A stretch of DNA of 6,974 bases from Blautia sp. AF19-10LB. Its GTDB lineage: Bacteria > Bacillota > Clostridia > Lachnospirales > Lachnospiraceae. Below are positions 1-6,231 of this stretch, one piece after another. The notes below the pieces were generated by a model. It had not been told where the DNA came from. It saw only the letters and a list, made by a program, of their open reading frames with translations, and did no database searches. Position 1 is the first letter of the stretch; each line of letters starts with the position of its first letter. The DNA is taken from NCBI RefSeq assembly GCF_003461245.1, contig NZ_QTWS01000006.1, positions 1 through 6,974 of the forward strand, written 5' to 3'. A program made the position numbers and the translations under genes.

Positions 1-93
1 GGTTGTCCGGATGAGCCGGAATCCCAGAGAGCATATCCCATCAAGAAATATAAAAATGGGTCAAGTTAAGGCTTTAGCTGTGGGGAGTGTCAA
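1..93 (+). mobile_element. Probable right end of an IS200/IS605-type element (omega-RNA 3' part)
   Basis: The segment holds consecutive small hairpins. TCCGG (6-10) pairs with CCGGA (16-20), CCCAT (37-41) pairs with ATGGG (56-60), and AGTTAA (64-69) pairs with TTAGCT (74-79, one G-T wobble). It ends in GGGGAGTGTCAA. A hairpin followed by TCAA is the layout of the cleaved right end in IS608-like elements, and the string GGCTTTAGC is common in clostridial IS605 ends. Two forward frames are open from base 1, one stopping at 67-69 and one at 98-100, so the extreme C-terminus of a tnpB gene could overlap here; I cannot tell which frame, if any, is coding. The identification is by resemblance only, and the rest of the element lies outside the window. 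Confidence 0.42.
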
Positions 94-135
94 GCCATAA
101 TATAAAAGAATGTATTCTAATAAAAGTTAATTTAC

Positions 136-141
136 AAGGAG
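136..141 (+). promoter_or_regulatory. Ribosome binding site of the deacylase gene
   Basis: AAGGAG lies 9 nt before the ATG at 151. It supports that start. I found no convincing sigma-A promoter between 94 and 135. The AT-rich stretch 98-121 contains only -10-like strings without a matching -35, plus a small dyad AGAATgtATTCT at 107-118. Confidence 0.8.
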
Positions 142-150
142 TTATAACAA

Positions 151-711
151 ATGCAGTTACAAAACGGAAGACCAGAAAATACAGATGGCAGACTCGACAA
201 AGAGATCCGCGTATATGATTTTTTAGATAAACTTGGAGTAGAGTATCAGAGAGTAGATCACGAGGCAGCCATGACAATGGAGGCCTGCGAGGCAATCGAC
301 CGTGTCCTTGGTGATGACACAGCGATCTGCAAAAACCTTTTTCTGTGCAACCGCCAGGAAACAGACTTCTATCTGCTCCTGATGCCGGGTGACAAACCTT
401 TTAAGACCAAGAATCTCTCCGCACAGATCGGTTCTGCCAGATTGTCCTTCGCCAAACCGGAATATATGGAAAAATATCTAGACATCACACCCGGGTCTGT
501 CAGTGTCCTTGGTCTTATGAACGACCATGAGAAAAAAGTCCAGCTTCTGATCGACGAAGATGTACTCAAAGATCCATATTTCGGATGTCACCCATGTATC
601 AACACATCCAGCCTGAAATTCTCAACAAAGGATTTCACAGACAAGATCATCCCTGCTCTCGATCACCCTCCGATCACGGTGAAGCTTCCTCTTCCGGAAG
701 AACAGGCTTAA
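151..711 (+). CDS. YbaK/ProX-family aminoacyl-tRNA(Pro) deacylase (prolyl-tRNA synthetase-associated domain protein)
   Basis: This 186-residue cytoplasmic protein is a stand-alone member of the family related to the editing (INS) domain of prolyl-tRNA synthetase. Known relatives (ProXp-ala, YbaK, clostridial PrdX) hydrolyse wrongly charged Ala- or Cys-tRNA(Pro) in trans. Visible signatures are the conserved lysine in ICKNLFL (K61), which is the family's catalytic or substrate-positioning residue. The LLLMPGD strand (76-81), the TPGSVSVLGL loop (113-122) and the C-terminal FGCHPCINTSSLKFS motif (144-158, His147 and Asn151) also match. The length is normal for the family. The ATG has a good ribosome binding site. 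A YitT gene follows after 32 nt on the same strand, so the two are probably co-transcribed. Whether Ala or Cys is the substrate cannot be read from the sequence, and the proline reductase genes that neighbour PrdX in some clostridia are absent here. Confidence 0.88.
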   Translation: MQLQNGRPENTDGRLDKEIRVYDFLDKLGVEYQRVDHEAAMTMEACEAIDRVLGDDTAICKNLFLCNRQETDFYLLLMPGDKPFKTKNLSAQIGSARLSFAKPEYMEKYLDITPGSVSVLGLMNDHEKKVQLLIDEDVLKDPYFGCHPCINTSSLKFSTKDFTDKIIPALDHPPITVKLPLPEEQA

Positions 712-731
712 TCTTTCAAAAACTATTACCT

Positions 732-735
732 GGAG
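732..735 (+). promoter_or_regulatory. Ribosome binding site that sets the YitT start
   Basis: GGAG lies 8 nt before the ATG at 744. The frame is also open upstream to an ATG at 585, but that would lie inside the deacylase gene and would add about 53 polar residues with no resemblance to YitT proteins. Confidence 0.75.
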
Positions 736-743
736 ATCTTATC

Positions 744-1598
744 ATGAAAAAACAATTGAATTATTCAAAACTGTTACTGGAAACAGTGATTCTGACTATT
801 GCCGTGGCGATCATCGCCGCAGCGGTATATTTTTTCCTGGTTCCAAGCCATACTTCTGTCAGCAGCATTTCCGGTCTTGGAATCGTTTTGTCCAACTTTG
901 TGCCGCTTCCGCTTTCTGCGATCACGATGATCCTGAATGTGGTACTGCTGATCATCGGTTTTTTTACCTGCGGTAAAGAGTTTGGTGTAAAGACTGTTTA
1001 TACCAGCATCATGCTTCCTCTGTTTCTTGGTCTGTTCGAAAAGATTTTTCCTGATTTCGGTTCCATGACCAACAGTCAGGAGCTGGATGTTCTCTGCTAT
1101 ATCCTGGTCGTCAGCGTAGGACTGAGCATTCTTTTTAACAGAAATGCATCCTCCGGCGGTCTGGACATCGTTGCAAAGATCATGAACAAATATCTGCATA
1201 TGGAACTTGGCAAGGCCATGTCACTTTCAGGCATGTGCGTTGCACTTTCTGCCGCACTTGTTTATGACAAGAAGACTGTCGTTTTGAGTATCCTTGGAAC
1301 TTATTTCAACGGAATCGTTCTGGATCATTTTATCTTTGACCATAACATTAAACGACGTGTGTGCATCATCACGAAGAAGGAAGAAGAGCTCCGAAACTTC
1401 ATTATCCATGAATTACATAGTGGAGCTACTGTTTATGAGGCATACGGTGCTTACAATATGCAGAAACGAAATGAGATCATCACCATCGTAGATAAGACGG
1501 AGTATCAGAAGCTGATGAACTTCATCAACAAAGAAGATCCACTTGCATTTATCACGGTATATAATGTGTCTAATATGCGTTATCAGCCAAAAGTATAA
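744..1598 (+). CDS. YitT-family membrane protein (DUF161 plus DUF2179)
   Basis: This is a 284-residue integral membrane protein. The N-terminal two thirds (DUF161/YitT_membrane) has about six hydrophobic segments, near residues 11-32, 46-72, 84-104, 117-131, 156-173 and 178-196. It includes the family motif SSGGLDIVAKIMNKY (136-150). The C-terminal domain (about 206-276, DUF2179) is soluble. It carries the typical pattern SGATVYEAYGAY, a central IITIVDKTEYQKL strand-helix and KEDPLAFITVYNV, and has a ferredoxin-like fold in solved relatives. The function of the family is not established; transport has been suggested. The start at 744 is chosen from the ribosome binding site and from where the family's first helix begins. 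The gene follows the tRNA deacylase by 32 nt, probably as the second gene of the operon, and ends just before a strong terminator. Confidence 0.9.
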   Translation: MKKQLNYSKLLLETVILTIAVAIIAAAVYFFLVPSHTSVSSISGLGIVLSNFVPLPLSAITMILNVVLLIIGFFTCGKEFGVKTVYTSIMLPLFLGLFEKIFPDFGSMTNSQELDVLCYILVVSVGLSILFNRNASSGGLDIVAKIMNKYLHMELGKAMSLSGMCVALSAALVYDKKTVVLSILGTYFNGIVLDHFIFDHNIKRRVCIITKKEEELRNFIIHELHSGATVYEAYGAYNMQKRNEIITIVDKTEYQKLMNFINKEDPLAFITVYNVSNMRYQPKV

Positions 1599-1603
1599 AA
1601 GTT

Positions 1604-1636
1604 GGGGCGAGACCAATGGTCTCGCCCCCGTTTTTT
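1604..1636 (+). terminator. Strong intrinsic terminator, probably bidirectional
   Basis: GGGGCGAGACC (1604-1614) pairs perfectly with GGTCTCGCCCC (1618-1628) around an AAT loop, followed on the + strand by CG and six T (1631-1636). It ends the deacylase-YitT unit 6 nt after its stop codon. The transporter gene on the - strand stops at 1635-1637, so its stop codon overlaps the T tract and the same hairpin follows it directly. On that strand the hairpin is followed by AACTTTTATAC, a weaker U tract, so termination in both directions is likely but less efficient leftward. Confidence 0.92.
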
Positions 1637-3008
1637 ACATTGAAATCCATCCAAATGCATTCGCTACGGAACTGATCAGAATGATCGCCGCAAAGATCGG
1701 ACAGAGATACTGAATCATAAAATTGAAAATATTTTTTCTTCGGAAAGTACTTTCTTCAAGAAGAACTTCTTTCTCGATTCGTTTTACACCAATAACCCTG
1801 GATACCAGAAGGCAGGTAGCAATTGCTGCGATCGGCATCATTACGGAGTTGGTCAGGAAATCAAAGAAATCAAGGAACTGCATTCCAATAATCTTTACAA
1901 ATCCCAGTGGTCCATATCCCAGAGAAGAAAGGCTTCCGAGAATTATCATGATGACTCCGACAAGAACGGTTGATTTCCTGCGGCTCCATTTCAGCTCATC
2001 CTGGAAAGTAGAAACTGCACTCTCTGTCAGAGCAATAGAGCTTGTCAGTGCTGCACAGAGTACCAGGACAAAGAACAGGATTCCTACCAGTGTTCCGAAT
2101 CCCATGCTTGCAAATACTTTCGGAATCGTGATGAACATCAGCGCCGGACCAGCCTGCAGTGTGTCCGGATCGCCGCCGGAGAAAGCAAAAACTGCCGGAA
2201 TGATCATCAGACCTGCCATCATTGCAATCGCCGTGTCAAAGATTTCTACATTTGTTGTAGAGCCTTCGATAGACACGTCTTTCTTCATATAAGAACCGAA
2301 TGTTACCAGGATACCCATTGCAATTGACAGAGAATAGAACATCTGTCCCATCGCTGCAACAACTGTCATCCAGGAAAAGTTCTTAATGTTCGGTACAAGG
2401 AAGTACTTCACGCCTTCCAGTGCGCCTGGTCTTGTCACAGAATAAATTACGATAATGACTGACAAAAAGACCAGGATCGGCATCATAAACTTGGAAACTC
2501 GTTCCACACCGTTCTGCACGCCTGCATAAATGATCATCAGGGTAAGCAGGGTAAAAAACAGAAAACAGACTTCTGTGGAAACTCCATCAGATATAAATGT
2601 AGAAAAGTAATCGTCTGTAGCAAGTCCCTGACTGTTTCCTTTGATATACTCCACCAGATATTTGATCACCCATCCACCGATCACAGAATAATACGGTACG
2701 ATCAGAACCGGAATGATCGCATTGATCCATCCACCAAATGACAGCCATTTGGATTTACCAAATTTTGCAAAAGCTCCTACAGGGCTTTTCTTTGTCATAC
2801 GTCCGAGTGCTGTCTCCGCTACGATCATCGTGTAACCAAACGTCAGTGCCAGGATGATGTAAACCAGTAAAAAAATGCCGCCGCCATACTTCGCTGCAAG
2901 GTATGGAAATCTCCATATATTTCCAAGACCTACCGAAGCACCGGCCGCAGACAGTACAAACCCGATCTTGCCCGAGAATGTACTTCTCTCATGCTTATGC
3001 TTGTCCAT
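1635..3008 (-). CDS. Sodium-dependent transporter of the NSS/SNF family (LeuT fold)
   Basis: This 457-residue inner-membrane symporter belongs to the neurotransmitter:sodium symporter family. Bacterial members (LeuT, MhsT, TnaT) take up amino acids with Na+. The unwound TM1 motif GASVGLGNIWRFP (23-35) includes Asn30, a Na1-site residue by comparison with LeuT. TM6 contains GQMFYSLSIAMG (221-232). TM8 contains AALTSSIALTE (319-329), whose Ala319, Thr322 and Ser323 match the Na2 ligands. I count 11 membrane segments, ending with residues about 428-452, so the twelfth helix of LeuT is missing; this is normal for many bacterial members. The ATG is preceded by AGAGGA 6 nt away. The gene appears to be transcribed alone from the promoter at 3049-3077. 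The substrate cannot be assigned; aromatic or branched-chain amino acids are typical of relatives. Confidence 0.93.
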   Translation of the reverse strand: MDKHKHERSTFSGKIGFVLSAAGASVGLGNIWRFPYLAAKYGGGIFLLVYIILALTFGYTMIVAETALGRMTKKSPVGAFAKFGKSKWLSFGGWINAIIPVLIVPYYSVIGGWVIKYLVEYIKGNSQGLATDDYFSTFISDGVSTEVCFLFFTLLTLMIIYAGVQNGVERVSKFMMPILVFLSVIIVIYSVTRPGALEGVKYFLVPNIKNFSWMTVVAAMGQMFYSLSIAMGILVTFGSYMKKDVSIEGSTTNVEIFDTAIAMMAGLMIIPAVFAFSGGDPDTLQAGPALMFITIPKVFASMGFGTLVGILFFVLVLCAALTSSIALTESAVSTFQDELKWSRRKSTVLVGVIMIILGSLSSLGYGPLGFVKIIGMQFLDFFDFLTNSVMMPIAAIATCLLVSRVIGVKRIEKEVLLEESTFRRKNIFNFMIQYLCPIFAAIILISSVANAFGWISM

Positions 3009-3014
3009 AATTTT

Positions 3015-3020
3015 TCCTCT
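3015..3020 (-). promoter_or_regulatory. Ribosome binding site of the NSS transporter
   Basis: On the - strand AGAGGA lies 6 nt before the ATG at 3006-3008 and supports that start. Confidence 0.75.
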
Positions 3021-3048
3021 CCCAATTTTCTTAATCTACACTCTTCTG

Positions 3049-3077
3049 ATGATATCACGCTTTTGCATCATAAGCAA
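3049..3077 (-). promoter_or_regulatory. Candidate sigma-A promoter for the NSS transporter
   Basis: On the - strand TTGCTT (3072-3077) and TATCAT (3049-3054) are separated by exactly 17 bp. The -10 matches consensus at 5 of 6 bases; the -35 matches only at TTG. It sits between the terminator of the upstream DUF362 gene and the transporter start, where a separate promoter is needed. An 8-bp palindrome TGATATCA (3050-3057) overlaps the -10. Confidence 0.55.
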
Positions 3078-3089
3078 ATGATATATCGT

Positions 3090-3129
3090 AAAAAGGGATG
3101 CAGAAGCTATTTTTATGCTTCTGCATCCC
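3090..3129 (-). terminator. Intrinsic terminator of the DUF362 gene
   Basis: A perfect 13-bp stem is formed by GGGATGCAGAAGC (3095-3107) and GCTTCTGCATCCC (3117-3129), with a 9-nt AT loop. On the - strand it is followed by five T (3094-3090). It lies about 30 nt beyond the DUF362 stop and separates that gene from the transporter gene. On the + strand the hairpin is followed by GATTTTTG, but no + strand gene needs it. Confidence 0.88.
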
Positions 3130-3157
3130 GATTTTTGTAAAAATCCGTAAGTTTTCT

Positions 3158-4282
3158 TTATTTAACTCTCTTTAATTCATATTCTCTGGTTCCAAGTCCG
3201 ACCTTTTCTGCCTGATCCAGAGTTGCCTTCCATTCGATGTTTGGATTGGAATCTTTGAAATGATCGTGATGACAATGCCATCCAGGTTCTGCCAGATGTT
3301 CTCCGAGCTGGCTGTTCTCGATCGGTGTTGCTTTGAGGCAGGCATCTGCACATGCCTGATCCAGAGCGACCGGATCAAAGCTTGCAAACATTCCGATATC
3401 CGGAAGGATCGGTGCATCGTTCTCTCCATGACAGTCACAGTTCGGGCTGATATCCTGAACCAGCGCGATATGGAAATGTGGGCGTCCGTGACAGACTGCC
3501 TGTGCATATTCTGCCATCTTGCGGTCAAGAAGTTCATTTGCACTGCTGTTCGGATTGTATACAGCATCAAAACTGCAGGCTCCGATACAGCGTCCACAGC
3601 CCTTGCATTTATCATAATCGATCACGGCTTTTTTGTTTACATAAGTAATTGCGTCACTTCCGCATTCTTTTGCACAGCGGCGGCAGCCACGACAGACGTC
3701 TTCATTGATTGCCGGTTTTCCACTTGCATGCTGCTGCATTTTTCCCGCGCGGCTTCCACAGCCCATGCCAATATTCTTGAGTGCACCGCCAAATCCAGTT
3801 GCCTCATGACCTTTGAAATGGCTCAGGCTGATAAAAATATCTGCATCCATGATCGCATGTCCAATCAGCGCAGTCTTACAGTACTCTCCATTTACAACCG
3901 GAACTTCTACTTCATCTGTTCCACGCAGTCCATCTCCAATGATGATCTGACAGCCTGTTGTGATCGTGTTAAAACCATTCAGATTTGCACAATCCAGATG
4001 TTCCAGGGCATTCTTTCTGCTTCCCGGATACAGTGTATTACAGTCCGTCAGAAACGGCATACCACCCTGCTCCTTACACAAATCTGCAACTGCTTTTGCA
4101 TAATTTGGGCGAAGAAAAGCCATGTTTCCCAATTCACCAAAATGCATTTTGATCGCTACAAATTTTCCATCCATATCAATGTCCTTGATACCGGCTGCGA
4201 TACAGAGCTTCCTCAGCTTATCAAGCTGGCTTGTTCCTACCGGACATCGAAAATCTGTAAAATAAACAGTAGATTTCTCCAT
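3158..4282 (-). CDS. DUF362 protein with two 4Fe-4S ferredoxin motifs
   Basis: This is a 374-residue cytoplasmic iron-sulphur protein without a signal peptide. A DUF362 domain surrounds an inserted two-cluster ferredoxin segment. The DUF362 parts include KMHFGELGN (45-53), LTDCNTLYPGSRKN (78-91), ISLSHFKGHEATGFGGALKN (151-170) and the C-terminal FASFDPVALDQACADA (299-314). The cluster motifs are CRGCRRCAKEC (197-207) and CKGCGRCIGAC (226-236). The usual proline after the last cysteine is replaced by Gly and Ser. Extra Cys/His groups occur at NCDCH (281-285) and WHCHHDHF (335-342). The family is widespread in anaerobes and its reaction is unknown; electron transfer or metal binding is likely. 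The frame is open to an ATG at 4333. The start at 4282 is preferred because AGGAGG lies 8 nt before it and the predicted transcription start (about 4312) lies downstream of 4333. It is divergent from a MerR gene that probably controls it. Confidence 0.9.
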   Translation of the reverse strand: MEKSTVYFTDFRCPVGTSQLDKLRKLCIAAGIKDIDMDGKFVAIKMHFGELGNMAFLRPNYAKAVADLCKEQGGMPFLTDCNTLYPGSRKNALEHLDCANLNGFNTITTGCQIIIGDGLRGTDEVEVPVVNGEYCKTALIGHAIMDADIFISLSHFKGHEATGFGGALKNIGMGCGSRAGKMQQHASGKPAINEDVCRGCRRCAKECGSDAITYVNKKAVIDYDKCKGCGRCIGACSFDAVYNPNSSANELLDRKMAEYAQAVCHGRPHFHIALVQDISPNCDCHGENDAPILPDIGMFASFDPVALDQACADACLKATPIENSQLGEHLAEPGWHCHHDHFKDSNPNIEWKATLDQAEKVGLGTREYELKRVK

Positions 4283-4290
4283 TTTGAATC

Positions 4291-4296
4291 CCTCCT
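4291..4296 (-). promoter_or_regulatory. Ribosome binding site that sets the DUF362 start
   Basis: A perfect AGGAGG on the - strand lies 8 nt before the ATG at 4280-4282. It decides between this start and the longer reading frame beginning at 4333. Confidence 0.88.
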
Positions 4297-4310
4297 GAAA
4301 ATGATTTGTC

Positions 4311-4340
4311 TTTACAAAAGAATAGCACTTCAAGTATACT
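4311..4340 (+). promoter_or_regulatory. Candidate promoter of the MerR gene
   Basis: TTTACA (4311-4316, 5 of 6) and TATACT (4335-4340, 5 of 6) are separated by 18 bp. The -10 lies at the centre of the operator, so the regulator should repress itself. The transcript would begin near 4347, directly at the ribosome binding site AAGGAGG (4348-4354), giving a very short leader. Confidence 0.65.
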
Positions 4341-4349
4341 TGAAGTCAA
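4319..4349 (-). promoter_or_regulatory. MerR-type promoter of the DUF362 gene (19-bp spacer)
   Basis: On the - strand TTGACT (4344-4349, 5 of 6) and TATTCT (4319-4324, 4 of 6) are separated by exactly 19 bp (4325-4343). Promoters activated by MerR-family proteins have overlong 19-20 bp spacers that the bound regulator twists into alignment. The operator palindrome fills the spacer. The predicted start of the transcript is near 4312. Confidence 0.82.
4327..4346. promoter_or_regulatory. MerR-family operator (perfect 20-bp palindrome)
   Basis: ACTTCAAGTATACTTGAAGT is a perfect palindrome centred between 4336 and 4337. It matches the general MerR pattern of two inverted half-sites with a short AT centre. 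It lies inside the 19-bp spacer of the leftward promoter and covers the -10 of the rightward promoter. Bound regulator could therefore activate the DUF362 gene and block its own gene. Confidence 0.88.
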
Positions 4350-4361
4350 GGAGGAATTCAC

Positions 4362-4766
4362 ATGCAAACTTATACAATCCGTGAAATATCTGAACTTTTT
4401 TCACTTCCGGCTTCTACACTGCGTTATTACGAAAGTGAAGGCTTACTCCCCAATGTAGAAAAGTCTTCTTCCGGTCAGCGGATCTACACAGAAGAGCATA
4501 TTGAACGTCTCAACTGCATCAACTGTTTTAAACGTACCGGTATGACAATTCCACAGCTTCGGAAATTTTTTGAATATGAGACGGACGAAGCTCAGCACAT
4601 TGATGCCATCATCCGTCTTCTGGAAGACCAGGAAAAACAGGTAGATGAGAAACTCAGGCAGCTTCAGAAAGACTCTGCACATGTTCATCACAAAGTAAAA
4701 CATTACAAAGCGATCAAACATGCACTGGAAAACGATCTGCCGCTGCCTGTGTGGGAAGACGAGTGA
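4362..4766 (+). CDS. MerR-family transcriptional regulator
   Basis: This 134-residue DNA-binding protein has a complete MerR domain. The helix-turn-helix begins at TIREISELFSLPASTLRYYE (5-24), followed by the wing EGLLPNVEKSSSGQRIY (26-42) and the second helix pair with KRTGMTIPQLRKFF (57-70). A long helix (about 80-115, rich in Glu, Lys and Gln) forms the dimer coiled coil. There is no large effector domain. Cys52 and Cys55 lie in RLNCINCFKRTGM. Cys55 appears to fall where aldehyde- or thiol-responsive relatives (AdhR/NmlR group) carry their reactive cysteine; this is from memory of the family, not an alignment. AAGGAGG lies 7 nt before the ATG. The gene is divergent from the DUF362 gene with a shared operator. 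It ends 11 nt from the end of the convergent DegV gene; seven T follow the stop (4768-4774) but I see no good hairpin before them. Confidence 0.92.
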   Translation: MQTYTIREISELFSLPASTLRYYESEGLLPNVEKSSSGQRIYTEEHIERLNCINCFKRTGMTIPQLRKFFEYETDEAQHIDAIIRLLEDQEKQVDEKLRQLQKDSAHVHHKVKHYKAIKHALENDLPLPVWEDE

Positions 4767-4777
4767 ATTTTTTTACT

Positions 4778-5650
4778 TTACACCGGCTTACAGGTGCATC
4801 CGATACCAAGTCCATCCGGTCCAATGTGACATGAAAGACCGAAAGAGAGTTTGTCGCACATGACTTCCATTCCCGGGAAACTTTCTTTGATCTGGTTTAC
4901 CCATTCTTCTGTTGCTTCGTCAGTACTGCTTGAGGCTGCCATCAGATATACTTTTCCGGCAGCGTATTCTTCACGGAAATTGGTTTCCAGTTCATGTTTC
5001 ATCGCATCGATCATGACTTTGCGGGACTTCTTCATACCGCGGCATTTCTGGTAGGTATCGAGGGTTCCTGTGCTGAAGTGCATGACTGGTTTGATGTTCA
5101 GGACATCTGCTGCCAGGGCTGTCATGGAGCTGACTCTTCCACCTTTTTTGAGGTATTCCAGAGTGCTGAGGCCAATGTAAATAGTCATTTTTTCTCTGGT
5201 CTCTTCGAGGATTTTCTTGATTTCGGCTGCGCTGTAACCTTTTTCTGCCATTTCTACTGCATCAAGGACGGAACGATGCATTGGTGTTGCTACACGACCA
5301 TTGTCTACGACAAATACTTTGCCGGCAAATGCATCTTCATTTGCCATTGCCTGTGCAGCCATACAGGAGCCGCTTAATGCACTGCTGAGCGGGATATAGA
5401 CGATTTCTTCATATTCTTTCAGCATTTCTTTCCACATATCCAGTACTTCTACTGGTGACGGCTGAGATGTGGACACATCTACACCCTTTCGAAGCATGTC
5501 ATAAAATTCATCTCTGGAAAGATCTACGCCTTCACGATATACTTTTTCTCCGATGTAAAACGGCATCGGAAGCACCTTGATTCCAAGTCTTTCTGCTTCT
5601 TCGTTCAAAATTCCACTGTGACTGTCTGTCATGATTCCTGTTTTCTTCAT
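4778..5650 (-). CDS. DegV-family fatty-acid-binding protein (FakB-like)
   Basis: This is a 290-residue cytoplasmic protein. DegV/FakB proteins bind a free fatty acid and, in the characterised cases, present it to the kinase FakA for phosphorylation and entry into phospholipid synthesis. Motifs present are TDSHSGI at the N-terminus (8-14), STSQPSP (60-66), the SSALSGS loop (89-95), EYLKKGGRVSS (165-175) and the C-terminal SCHIGPDGLGIG (273-284). His275 and the first Ser/Thr motif are the expected ligand-carboxylate contacts. The length is typical. The C-terminus is unusual in ending GCTCKPV. The ATG at 5650 is preferred over one six codons upstream because AAGGAAG lies 8 nt before it. It follows a TetR-family gene by 41 nt and is probably co-transcribed with it. 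No FakA gene is in the window. Confidence 0.92.
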   Translation of the reverse strand: MKKTGIMTDSHSGILNEEAERLGIKVLPMPFYIGEKVYREGVDLSRDEFYDMLRKGVDVSTSQPSPVEVLDMWKEMLKEYEEIVYIPLSSALSGSCMAAQAMANEDAFAGKVFVVDNGRVATPMHRSVLDAVEMAEKGYSAAEIKKILEETREKMTIYIGLSTLEYLKKGGRVSSMTALAADVLNIKPVMHFSTGTLDTYQKCRGMKKSRKVMIDAMKHELETNFREEYAAGKVYLMAASSSTDEATEEWVNQIKESFPGMEVMCDKLSFGLSCHIGPDGLGIGCTCKPV

Positions 5651-5658
5651 ATTATCTT

Positions 5659-5665
5659 CTTCCTT
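5659..5665 (-). promoter_or_regulatory. Ribosome binding site that sets the DegV start
   Basis: On the - strand AAGGAAG lies 8 nt before the ATG at 5648-5650. The alternative ATG at 5668 has no comparable site. Confidence 0.7.
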
Positions 5666-5691
5666 CATATTCTGTCTTTTAACCTGTATTT

Positions 5692-6225
5692 CTATAACGT
5701 CTTAATGATCGGCATTACGTAATTGATCATCTCTTCCGGAGTTTCTTTTAACCCATCTATAAGCCATCGTCTGGAAACTCCATCCAATATGCAAAGTTTT
5801 ACGACCCATCCGTATTTCTCGGACATATCCGAATCTTCTGATTCGATCGCTTTACGTTTTTCGTGAATCTTTTCTCCGAGACGTTTTGTAAAAAGATCCA
5901 TGTTCAGTCCACGAATTGCCCACATCTCTTTGTAATTCAGTGATATCTGATAAAAATAATTAAACAGATATTCCCGCAGTTTTCGTTCATCTGTTGTATC
6001 CAGCAGCGGCAGGAATTCTATATTCAGTTTTTCTGCAGTTGCATCTGCGATACTGTCCAGCACTTCCGAAATAGAAGCGAAATTCCTGTAAAAAGAAACC
6101 CTCGCAACCTTCGCTTCCTGTACAATATCTGTTACAGTAATGTCCAGATAGGATTTCTGTGTCATAAGACGGAGAAGTGCCTGTTCTATTTCACTTTTTA
6201 CAGAATGATTTTCTTTCTTGTTCAT
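5692..6225 (-). CDS. TetR/AcrR-family transcriptional regulator
   Basis: This 177-residue protein has an N-terminal TetR helix-turn-helix. The residues are IEQALLRLMTQKSYLDITV (13-31) then DIVQEAKVARVSFYRNFAS (33-51), with the characteristic FYRNF recognition-helix end. The rest (about 60-177) is a helical ligand-binding and dimer domain that does not reveal the effector. The frame is open to 6339. The start at 6225 is preferred because AAGGA lies 6 nt upstream, the TetR domain begins just after it, and the predicted transcription start (about 6311) excludes 6339. It is first in a unit with the DegV gene, 41 nt downstream. Control of DegV and of itself is plausible, possibly in response to fatty acids, but that is inference from position. 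Confidence 0.88.
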   Translation of the reverse strand: MNKKENHSVKSEIEQALLRLMTQKSYLDITVTDIVQEAKVARVSFYRNFASISEVLDSIADATAEKLNIEFLPLLDTTDERKLREYLFNYFYQISLNYKEMWAIRGLNMDLFTKRLGEKIHEKRKAIESEDSDMSEKYGWVVKLCILDGVSRRWLIDGLKETPEEMINYVMPIIKTL

Positions 6226-6231
6226 ATCCTG

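Noticed and set aside
107..118. Small dyad AGAATgtATTCT before the deacylase gene as an operator
   Set aside because: It is short and AT-rich, with no promoter around it that I can define, so chance is as good an explanation.
585..743. N-terminal extension of the YitT frame
   Set aside because: It lies inside the deacylase gene; the GGAG site before 744 and the YitT family start favour the shorter form.
774..1199. Open frame on the - strand opposite the YitT gene
   Set aside because: It is a shadow of the membrane protein gene; the translation is rich in Lys, Gln and His and resembles nothing I know.
1723..2292. Open frame on the + strand inside the NSS transporter gene
   Set aside because: It is antisense to conserved transporter sequence, with no ribosome binding site and no recognisable domain.
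4283..4333. N-terminal extension of the DUF362 frame
   Set aside because: It would begin upstream of the predicted transcription start, within the operator, and would skip a perfect AGGAGG that fits the start at 4282.
3260..4384. Long open frame on the + strand (374 codons) opposite the DUF362 gene
   Set aside because: It is antisense to a protein with two clear 4Fe-4S motifs and a strong ribosome binding site, has a low-complexity Cys/Ile-rich translation, and spans the merR promoter region.
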